Below are positions 55,618 to 64,000 of a stretch of DNA of 64,000 nt, one piece after another. Made by a program: the position numbers and the translations under genes. Location: the NCBI GenBank assembly GCA_001661515.1, contig LUVW01000013.1, positions 464,603-528,602 of the forward strand, in the 5' to 3' direction. The notes beneath the pieces are model-generated. The model was given only the letters and a program-made list of their open reading frames with translations. It was not told where the DNA came from and ran no database searches. Source of the DNA: Capniomyces stellatus (taxonomy: Eukaryota > Kickxellomycota > Harpellomycetes > Harpellales > Legeriomycetaceae). The number at the start of each line of letters is the position of its first letter. The stretch's first letter is position 1.

Positions 55618-58155
55618 TTTCTCTTATCTTTTAATCCTAATTTAGCTGGTTTATGTTAAACTGGAACGGCTTGATCTGGACACTTGCTGCTTTAAAAAAA
55701 ATCATTTACTATCTATCTATGTAATTATACCCAAAAAGCAAAGTCCGGATTATAAGCTTTACCATTCTATAATTTGCCACTTTCTTGGTTTAAATTAATG
55801 GTTAGTACCGTGTTTGTATTCGCTACAAATCACACCAATTTGGTCTTTTCTATTGGATATCAGCATAGTTAAAGCCGGGATTTTTGTTTTTAAATGTTGA
55901 CCACTGGATTAGCCAGCTTTTATTAGCTTTTTTGTTTAATAGCTAATAGCTTTCCAGCAAAGGTCCAAAATCGCTGTATTAACTGTTTACTGTTTACCGT
56001 TTATAAACTAATTATTTTATCAGCCAATAAATCATACTTTATATGTTACAATATAAACACTATCTAAAAGAACCACTAAGCTCGATTTCATTGTCATGTC
56101 AAGTACTATAACAGTCTCCCTCAATATCTAGAGTAATCAATTGCTAGACACAAGTTTGGATTAGAAAAAGCATCGCTCTAATCAGTATACTTGTCGCCGC
56201 CACAGTTATAATCATTCCATGTTGTTTACAAAGCACTTTGACAAACATGTACTGCACATGACATACCATTTCATGAGATTTCATGCGATTACTCGACACT
56301 ACATATATAATGCAAAAATATAAAGGTTATTTGATCAGCCAGCAAACTGCTTTATGGCTACTAACGAGAAGAGACATATAAGAATATTACTGCTGTTTAA
56401 ATTCCACGGGTTAATTGATATATGGTTAAACCCGGCAGCACCACGTTGTAATTCCATGTGATGGGTGTTTAGCTGGTTATTTGCGAAAACTCGACAAGAA
56501 AGTAAATACAGCCTCACACATCACCCTTTACCAATTGTTGCAAACAAAAGCCAAAAGTGTGATAATATATCTGAGTTTAGCTACGACCCAACCTAACAAT
56601 ATTGCGGCAATTTGCACATCATGTCGTCAATCTATAGCGACACTCTCGTCAAATATAATACGTATGAGTGCTCTGTACTACGTAAAATCACTTGCTCGGA
56701 AAAAATATGGAAAAAGGAAACACGACAAGTGCTGTTGGTTAGTTGACAAATGGTGCAATATACGGGATGCAAGGTGGGAGCGAAAAGGGCTGTTTGTTTG
56801 TTTAGGGACAAATACAGCCTTCTTTTCGGGGTAATACATGCAATTCAGTCAATGAAAATTTATAATTTGGCAATGTTTGGGCTCTTTAAGAGCGACTTTG
56901 ATCACCATAAAGACTGATTTGAGGAGTAATCCAACGCAAATCTAGAATCAATTTAAACGTTTCCCTAGTTGCTGATTAGCCTTGCTGTGTCAAGCAAAAT
57001 ATATTGTGAATATGGTTGTTTTGTTTTCCTTTCTTTTTCCTTCTCTTTCTCTACTTTTTTTTCTCTTTATCTTTCTTTTTCTTTCTACTGCTTCCTCGCC
57101 TTTTTCATTTATTGCATTTTTCGAATAATTGATTAGTTCGTGTTTCAATAATTAGTAACCATTTTACTAGACGTTTTATATTAAATTATTAAGGCCGATA
57201 TTATCAAAAAGAAAAAAGATTTATTGACTTGTCCACAACATGGACTCCACGTCAGGAAAAATAACAACCCAAAATGCTGTTGCTTATCATGTCAACTCGG
57301 CTTCTTCTTATCCCATGCCTTCTTTGCATAATTTCCTTTTATGTTTTATTGAATCGTTCATATTTTATTTTATTTGTAAAGCAATTATGGGTTCAAAATT
57401 CAGGATCCATAATTTGTTTACCAGTTGGAATAGAAAAAAAGAAAAAAAGAAAGCTAGAAAAAGTAGCGATATTTAATGATAAATTTACACGTTATAGGCC
57501 AAATTTCGATGAAAACTGGTAAATGTGTTTCATTGTTAACAAGTGAATAGTCTCTTAGTAAGGAAATGTGTATTAATTAAAATAATTTAATAGAATGCAT
57601 GGCAAATTACTATTGGACAAGTTGCACACCTTATTCCAATATTAAAATGAAGAATAAAAGCTGATAATAAGAAAACTTGCAAGTTGAAGTATTCTATTGG
57701 GTAAAGCAAGAATTTGGAAGGCTAAGGAAATCAAAAATTATCGATTATATCAATGCATTAAGGTGTTAAAAATAATCATAACAAATGTAGATGTGTGTAA
57801 AAATAAACAAAAAATAAATAATAAAAGTAAAAATAACAAAAGCAAAAGCAAAAGCAATAACAAAAGCAATAGTAAAAACAAAAACAAAAGTAAAAGTAAA
57901 AACAAAAGGCTAATCAAGGGCAACAAGGTATGAGGAGGAAGATTAAAAAAGAGAAAAAGTATGGATTTTTTTTTTGTTAAATAAAAAAGGTATATATTAG
58001 ACCGATATAAATAATATAACTTGTCTTTAGGGATAAAATATCTTTCTTTACAATTTTAGACTTCAGTTTGCTTCAGATTAATAAAAAAGAACTATTGACA
58101 GCTCTATAAGTATAAAATTTATATTAATAGTAAAGTAAATATCATCTTTGTAAAC
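55618..58155. other. 2.5-kb intergenic region upstream of HBS1 and BiP
   Basis: No supported gene. A 77-codon frame at 57289-57522 (a hydrophobic start, then KKKKRK and VAIFNDKFTRYRPNFDENW) has protein-like features but no other support. An A-rich AAAAGC/AAAAAC repeat lies at 57820-57910. TATAAA at 58111-58116, 45 nt before the BiP start, may be its TATA element. Confidence 0.4.
57820..57910. repeat. Imperfect hexanucleotide A-rich repeat
   Basis: Tandem imperfect units such as AAAAGC, AAAAAC and AAAAGT, about 15 copies, in the region upstream of BiP. Confidence 0.75.
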
Positions 58156-60156
58156 ATGAAGGGATATTCATTTTTGGTAGTGTTACTGACACTACTTAGT
58201 ATCTTTGGGTTGTCATTGACAACAGCCGATAAAAAGGCAGACACAAAGGATGAAAAGGCTCAAGACAAGAAGGAGGTTTATGGAACAGTTATTGGTATTG
58301 ATTTGGGAACAACATACTCCTGTGTTGGTGTTCACAAGAATGGTCGTGTAGAAATTATTGCCAACGAGCAAGGAAACCGTATTACCCCATCATATGTAGC
58401 CTGGACCAAGGACAACGAGAGACTTGTTGGAGATGCAGCCAAGAATCAAGCCGCCAGCAACCCAGAAAACACACTGTTTGACTCCAAGCGTTTGATCGGA
58501 ATGAACTTTAATGACAAGGAAGTTAAGCGTGACATGAAGAACTGGCCATTTTCACTTAAGGGCAAGTCAAACCGTCCAGTGTTTGAAGTTACAATCAATG
58601 ACGAAAAGAAGACATTCACACCAGAAGAAGTTTCAGCAATGGTATTGTCAAAGATGAAGGAAATCGCTGAGGCATACTTGAACACCAAAGTAACACACGC
58701 CGTTGTAACAGTACCAGCCTACTTCTCAGATGCCCAAAGACAAGCCACCAAAGACGCAGGAGCCATTTCAGGACTTAACGTGCTCAGAATTGTAAATGAA
58801 CCAACAGCAGCAGCCATTGCTTACGGTTTGGACAAGAAGGAAGGAGAGAGACACATTTTGGTATATGATCTGGGAGGTGGAACTTTTGATGTATCGCTTC
58901 TCGCTATTGATGATGGAGTGTTTGAAGTATTGGCCACATCCGGAGATACCCATTTGGGAGGACAAGATTTTGATAACAACATTGTCAACTACCTCGCTGA
59001 AACATTTAAAAAGAAGACAGGATTGAACCCACGTGATGATAAGAAGGCAATGGGTAAACTCAAGCGCGAAGCTGAAAAGGCCAAGCGTAACTTGTCATCC
59101 CAAATGTCAGCCCGTATTGAGCTTGATTCATTCATGAAAGGAAAGGACTTCTCTGAAACCTTGACCCGTGCCAAGTTTGAAGAGCTTAACAACGAATTGT
59201 TCCGCAAGACCATTGCCCCAGTCAAACAAGTCATCAAGGACTCTGGCATCTCCAAAGACAAGATCAACGATGTTGTTTTGGTTGGAGGATCTACCCGTAT
59301 TCCAAAGGTTATTTCATTGCTTGAAGATATGTTCGGAGTTGATAAGGTCAACAAGGGCATCAACCCTGATGAAGCTGTCGCATACGGTGCTGCTGTCCAA
59401 GCCGGTATTATGACCAACGAAGAAGGTACCAGCGGTATGATTCTTCTCGACGTCAACCCATTGACCCTTGGTATTGAAACCACTGGTGGAGTTATGACCA
59501 AGCTCATTCCACGTAACACCCAAATCCCAACCAAAAAGACCCAAATCTTCTCAACTGCTGCCGACAACCAACAAACCGTGCTTATCAAGGTCTTTGAAGG
59601 TGAACGCTCATTGACCAAAGACAACAACGTCCTCGGCCAATTCGATCTTAACAACATCCCCCCAGCCCCACGTGGTGTTCCACAAATCGAAGTCTCCTTT
59701 GAAATCGATTCCAACGGTATTTTGGTTGTTGAGGCTACTGACAAGGGTACTGGTAAGGGTGAAAAGATCAAGATCACCAACAACAAGGGACGTCTTTCCG
59801 AAGAGGAAATCGAACGCATGGTTAAAGATGCTGAGAAGTTTGCTGAAGAGGATAAACTCGTCAAGGAACGCATTGAGGCCAAGAACGTCTTTGAACAATA
59901 TGTCTACTCTGTCAAGTCACAAATCAACGACACCGACAAGCTCCGTGACAAGATTGATGCCAGTGACAAGAAGAAGGTTGCCGATGCCATCAAGGATTCT
60001 GAATCATGGATCTCTGAGAACTCTGCCGAAGCCACCAAAGAAGATATTGATGAACAACGTGAAGTCCTTGAAAACATTGTTAAGCCAATCTTCTCCAAAT
60101 TGTACGAAGGTGGTGCCGGTGGAAAGGCTACCGAAGAAGATAAAGATGAACTTTAA
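58156..60156 (+). CDS. KAR2: ER Hsp70 chaperone BiP/Kar2
   Basis: Single exon, 666 aa. BiP drives import, folding and ER-associated degradation in the ER lumen. The first ~24 residues are a signal peptide ([20 protein letters not shown]). The ATPase domain has [32 protein letters not shown] and [12 protein letters not shown]; the substrate domain has [20 protein letters not shown]. The C-terminus is [12 protein letters not shown], a KDEL retrieval signal rather than the HDEL of budding yeast. Length is standard (~660-680). The second half uses C-ending codons far more than the first. A 297-codon antisense frame is a shadow. Confidence 0.98.
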   Translation: MKGYSFLVVLLTLLSIFGLSLTTADKKADTKDEKAQDKKEVYGTVIGIDLGTTYSCVGVHKNGRVEIIANEQGNRITPSYVAWTKDNERLVGDAAKNQAASNPENTLFDSKRLIGMNFNDKEVKRDMKNWPFSLKGKSNRPVFEVTINDEKKTFTPEEVSAMVLSKMKEIAEAYLNTKVTHAVVTVPAYFSDAQRQATKDAGAISGLNVLRIVNEPTAAAIAYGLDKKEGERHILVYDLGGGTFDVSLLAIDDGVFEVLATSGDTHLGGQDFDNNIVNYLAETFKKKTGLNPRDDKKAMGKLKREAEKAKRNLSSQMSARIELDSFMKGKDFSETLTRAKFEELNNELFRKTIAPVKQVIKDSGISKDKINDVVLVGGSTRIPKVISLLEDMFGVDKVNKGINPDEAVAYGAAVQAGIMTNEEGTSGMILLDVNPLTLGIETTGGVMTKLIPRNTQIPTKKTQIFSTAADNQQTVLIKVFEGERSLTKDNNVLGQFDLNNIPPAPRGVPQIEVSFEIDSNGILVVEATDKGTGKGEKIKITNNKGRLSEEEIERMVKDAEKFAEEDKLVKERIEAKNVFEQYVYSVKSQINDTDKLRDKIDASDKKKVADAIKDSESWISENSAEATKEDIDEQREVLENIVKPIFSKLYEGGAGGKATEEDKDEL

Positions 60157-60658
60157 ATTGGTTCTTTGATGTTATTTTTACTCTCTATAACTTACATAAT
60201 AAAATGTTTATATGTTTATTTCAACATTTTACTTTTAAAATAATAAAATTTATATTATATTAAACGCCCCCACACGCACAGCAAACAAATATAAATGTAC
60301 AAGCTAAGTCATGTTGTGCCACGTTATGCTACGCTATTTTATGTTGTGCTAAGCTTTTTTGTGTTATTTTATGTTGTGTTTTGTTATAACTATGATATGC
60401 AGTATTATCAAAGAACACTTTGATGTTTGCTTTTAGAATAAGTTTGTTTTGCGTTGACAAAGTTTCGCCAACACAAATAATAACGCTCAACTATAAATAG
60501 TAGTATCACTTTTTTTTAAAAAAACATATATAAAAATAAAGGAAGGCTGTTTCAAATACCTATAAAGCATCGATAGCAAACTACCCAACTTGAACAACTG
60601 GTATCATCAAACAGCAGCTTGAAGTTTTCTAACCTCTTTGACCACTACTTTTGAAAAT
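60157..60658. other. BiP 3' region and leader of the SNARE gene
   Basis: AATAAA at 60198-60203, 42 nt after the BiP stop, is its likely poly(A) signal. The stretch 60310-60390 has degenerate repeats of TTATGTTGTG/CTAAGC type. No gene. Confidence 0.4.
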
Positions 60659-61495
60659 ATGGACGAATTCAAGAAATACAAGCAGTCAAGGCCCAGCTTT
60701 GCCGAAAGAGACGACATTTTGAGCAACGCCTTAAGCACTGTTGAAGATGCTGGCAGTGACGATGGTATAGCAAACGTTAAAAGAAATATAGCATATACCA
60801 AACAAGACACCGTCGACACACTAACCAGTACTTTAAAAGTAGCACAGGAGACGTCAGCTATAGGCGAAACAACATCAAACCAGTTGGACGAGCAGGGTGA
60901 AATAATAGACAGAGAGGTCGAAGTATCTAACCAGACCACAGTGATAGCCAAGTCATCTACTACTAAAACAAAAAGACTAAAGATATTGACAATGCCAATA
61001 CTAAAGTCTTTTTTTTACCCGTCAACTTGGGGCCGTAAAAACAAGCATGACGAAAAAGTATATGATGAAATTTGTAAGGATATAGAGAAGGGATATAAGC
61101 CTGACCATGAAGCCGGCGAAGGAGATATACCAAGTGACTCGGGTCCCAGCTTTACCGGCGGAAATGAGTCAGTGTCACCATATGGTGGTGACAAAATCTG
61201 CAGCGATACTCTAGTGGCCACCAATACAGCAGAGAGGTACGGTGAGAGTAAAGATAGGGAAGGTGGGGAAAAAAGCAAATATATTTTTGAAAACGAAAAT
61301 CCAGAAAAGGAACAAGAGATCGAAAATAAACTAGGCGAGGTTAGTTGTGTGGTTGAAAATCTAAAAAACATCGCCATAAGTATGGATACTGAACTTGAAA
61401 GACAGAATGAAGGGTTGCATATCATTGGTGAAAACACAGAGTACATCAACTCAAAACTTAAGAGGTCCAACAAAATCATCAACAAGATTGATTAA
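60659..61495 (+). CDS. Sec9/SNAP-25-like Qbc-SNARE
   Basis: Single exon from the ATG at 60659, 278 aa. SNAP-25-type proteins give two of the four helices of the plasma-membrane SNARE bundle for exocytosis. The Qb helix is at about 43-100 with the zero-layer Gln in NQLDEQGEIIDR (Gln79). The Qc helix fills the last ~60 residues with LERQNEGLHIIGE giving its Gln and heptads running to the end. The linker (about 100-217) is charged and Gly/Ser-rich. There is no Cys cluster for palmitoylation and no membrane anchor, as in yeast Sec9. It is shorter than yeast Sec9 (651 aa), lacking the long N-terminal extension. Confidence 0.88.
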   Translation: MDEFKKYKQSRPSFAERDDILSNALSTVEDAGSDDGIANVKRNIAYTKQDTVDTLTSTLKVAQETSAIGETTSNQLDEQGEIIDREVEVSNQTTVIAKSSTTKTKRLKILTMPILKSFFYPSTWGRKNKHDEKVYDEICKDIEKGYKPDHEAGEGDIPSDSGPSFTGGNESVSPYGGDKICSDTLVATNTAERYGESKDREGGEKSKYIFENENPEKEQEIENKLGEVSCVVENLKNIAISMDTELERQNEGLHIIGENTEYINSKLKRSNKIINKID

Positions 61496-64000
61496 ACCAC
61501 TCAACATACACCAAGTCAATCTTCACTGCTGCTGTAGTATGTGCTTATTAATGAGTGGATGAATTGGTGGGTGAATGAGTGTGTGTGTGTGTATGCGTGT
61601 GTGTATGTGTATGTGTGTTTTTTTTTATGTTGCAATTTATTATTATAATGTTTTTAAGAGCAATCAAAATAGTATTGCCGAAAATAATTTTAAAAAAGTA
61701 CCATCATCGTTGCCAATGGCACCACTAAACCCTTGTCTTTAATTTTTTTTCTTAACTCATTTCTTAATTTTTATTTTTCTGTAAACGTTTCTCACTAATT
61801 TTATTTCAGTTTGTATTGAAAAAAATTATTGTCAGTGCAAACTATTTTCATACTAATATATCTAATCAAATGTAAACTCACAATTCTATCACGAGTTAGG
61901 GCTAAACTCGAAAAGATGAGAACATCTGTCAGTCTGGGTATTTTAAATGTTGGTATTTGAAAGACTGCCAGAGTATTATCATGTTTTTTTTTAAAGCAAC
62001 AAAGTGTGATGGTCTTTATTTTGAAATAATTATCCGAAATTGAATACCGCATGGTAAACCAGTGATTGACAAAACGCACTTTATCAACCAGGAAACCGCA
62101 TTAACTCAACCATCTGTATAGTAGAGTTTATACCATAGCGTACCTAGTTACATCAAGTAGCCAGTATTTAGGCTCTTTTGCTGATTGTTCAAGTTATGTA
62201 TGATATATATACTAATCTGCGTTTAAAGCAGCAGGACTAACTTATTATCGATTGAAGAAAGTGAATACTATCCTCTTTTCAGTGAAGTGATATTATATAT
62301 GACCTGTACAAAGCGAGAGTGTAAAGCTATCGAAATGATTCCAAGTCCTTCTCCAACCATCAACTAGTAAAATACAAAATGGGAACGACATTGGTGTAGT
62401 TAAACGTTTTATTATTCAATACAAAGGGTGTACAATGTTTTATTAAAACCCCAAACTAGTTGGTGTACTATTAAATCCAATGCAGAATTAGAAAGGGAGC
62501 TTGAAGCAGGCCTGAATTTTCTTTAAAATAAGAGTGTCTCAAAATCGTTTATGATTGCCTGTTAGCTGGGTTACCCTAACGATAAAATGTTGGCCCTGGT
62601 TTAAACCCAAGTAAAGTGGTAGTGTTGAGTGAGCTGATGGTTAATGTAAACAAGGGAAAATCAAAGAATTTAAAACCATTAATATTCAGCTAAGCCTAAT
62701 ACTAGTTATTCTATATTGCTAATATCCTTAATTTTGCTAAAGCAACGAATAGGCAGTTGAGAGTAAACTAAGGGAAGTCTATGACTCAATTTTAATTGAA
62801 TTTGGATCAGACGTTGACCAACTTTAATTGAAAATAATACAAACCGTTTCCTATGATAACAACAGGAATGTTGAGGGTATTTATTGAATATCAAGTGAAA
62901 ACCAATACCTCAACATTTTAGCAATTAAAATCAAAACCAATTTGGATTGGATTAGTTGGTTTTTGATACAATTAATAATGAAAATTTGGCAATTTATAAG
63001 CTTGGGAATAAAAAAAAATAAGTGACAGATAAAACTGGAAGGCTGTTATTATTAAAGCACAAATCAAGAATAAAAATAATGAAATAGGCTATACCAAGAC
63101 AAACATTGAATGAAAGCATCCAATAAATTAAAGGGAATTATGAGTTAAAATCAACCATACACGCAAAATCGGTCATAAAGCAAAATCGATAATTAGAAAA
63201 AAAATTAAAAGCATTTTATTGGAAAGTAAATATAAGTGTTTACCTTGAGAAGCAATTTGAATAAACATTTACAGGAATAAGAAATCTGGGCTTCCTAATT
63301 GAACAAAGCACAAATAACAAAGAAAAGTCAAAAAAAGTTTTGCGAAAGACCTAAATAGTCTATAAATTGGCGGAGAAAAAAAAACAAATATGCAAAGATA
63401 AACGAAAATCCAAGTATCAACGCCAATAACTATAACAATAACAATAGCAGTATCAGTAACAGCATCGGTTCTATTATCAACATCAGAGCCAAAAAGTATA
63501 CCAACAACACTCACTCTCTAACCACATCCTTTAGTATACAGCACTTAACATATACATATACGTATATGTATACATGCACCTATTTATAACAGTATTTATA
63601 TATTCACAACACGTCCAGTTTCCAAACTAGCAGATATCTACCAGCCGTGCCAACAGAGGCTTTAGGTGTGCCAAGTACGCACGCAGACATAAACCAAAAG
63701 GATATATACGGCCAGAGCAGAGGCAATAGCAACTGTTTGAGAACCACAGTGGAAAGTCGGTTCGGCGCGGAGAGTACAAAAGCGTGTGCGGATTGGTTGC
63801 TATAAACACAGGAATCAGTTAAATACACCACAGTAAAACAGAGCAAAAAGGTCAAGGAGAAGAAGAAGGAATAAAGTAGTGAGAGAAAGTGGTGAAAAAG
63901 CAGTGAGAGAAAGAATAGAGAAAATAGCGAGAGCAAGGACAACAATTTCAGAAGATTTAGCCAGTAAGAAGCAAACGCTGGTTTTCAAACACATATACAG
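61496..64000. other. 2.5-kb intergenic region to the window end
   Basis: No supported gene. A TG-rich stretch lies at 61575-61620, a perfect 22-nt palindrome at 63551-63572. From about 63830 the plus strand is A/G-rich like the leaders of the Tapt1-family and RhoGEF genes, suggesting a plus-strand gene starting beyond 64000. Confidence 0.4.
63551..63572. repeat. Perfect 22-nt palindrome
   Basis: Alternating TATACATATAC and its exact reverse complement, centred on ACGT. It may form a cruciform or serve as a dimeric binding site; chance in AT-rich DNA is possible. Confidence 0.7.

Noticed and set aside
58989..59882. 297-codon minus-strand frame opposite BiP
   Set aside because: Long antisense frames opposite Hsp70 genes are a known codon-bias artefact; the sense gene explains the conservation and the frame has no domain.

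Overview
The window is eukaryotic nuclear DNA, most likely from an early-diverging filamentous fungus (a zoopagomycete such as Kickxellomycotina is my best guess, low confidence). It is AT-rich. Genes are separated by 0.3-3 kb and cut by short GT-AG introns (about 50-260 nt). The gene set is fungal: an Acr3 arsenite transporter, a class II (plant/mould type) DAHP synthase, a Sec9-type SNARE, an Emp65/Tapt1 family protein and an ER Hsp70. Two tRNA-Thr genes lie side by side. No transposon, rRNA, CRISPR array or prokaryotic operon structure was found.

Layout, left to right: RidA/YjgF deaminase (+, 1.3-2.0 kb); a possible 56-aa spliced gene (-, 2.2 kb); an SDS22-like LRR protein (+, 2.9-4.6 kb); mitochondrial HTD2-type dehydratase (-, 4.9-6.0 kb); a 61-aa spliced gene (+, 6.6-6.9 kb); Tapt1/Emp65 family membrane protein (+, 8.1-11.2 kb); a six-exon HAD phosphatase with two micro-exons (-, 11.6-12.9 kb); an unrecognised 282-aa protein (+, 13.9-14.9 kb); a possible 85-aa gene (-, 15 kb); UDP-GlcNAc pyrophosphorylase (+, 18.4-20.1 kb); Tim9 (+, 20.7-21.3 kb); mitochondrial ribosomal protein bS18m (-, 21.8-23.0 kb); COG1 of the Golgi tether (-, 23.5-28.3 kb); Get3 (+, 29.3-31.0 kb); class II DAHP synthase (-, 31.5-33.0 kb); two tRNA-Thr (-, 34.3 kb); mitochondrial processing peptidase beta (+, 35.4-37.6 kb); a thioredoxin-fold protein without its CxxC (+, 39.5-40.3 kb); Acr3 with an extra C-terminal domain (+, 41.3-42.7 kb); a 2126-aa RhoGEF (+, 44.3-50.7 kb); Hbs1 (-, 51.0-55.6 kb); BiP/Kar2 (+, 58.2-60.2 kb); Sec9-like Qbc-SNARE (+, 60.7-61.5 kb); then about 2.5 kb ending in what looks like the leader of a gene beyond the window.

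Genes are on both strands and are not organised by pathway. Recurring functions are ER/Golgi traffic (COG1, Get3, BiP, Sec9-like, Tapt1 family) and mitochondrial biogenesis (Tim9, bS18m, MPP-beta, HTD2). I see no evidence of co-regulation beyond proximity.

Exon structures were built by hand from GT/AG sites, reading phase and recognised protein family continuity; all totals divide into whole codons. Two introns needed non-canonical donors: GA in MPP-beta and GC in HBS1. The most interesting items are those donors, the Acr3 C-terminal domain that resembles a decayed arsenate reductase, the RhoGEF whose DH domain is split by about 260 residues, the NKLE G4 motif of Hbs1, the micro-exons of the HAD gene, and a 5'-to-3' purine-to-pyrimidine drift along several coding strands. 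I did not find a clear-cut new biological system.
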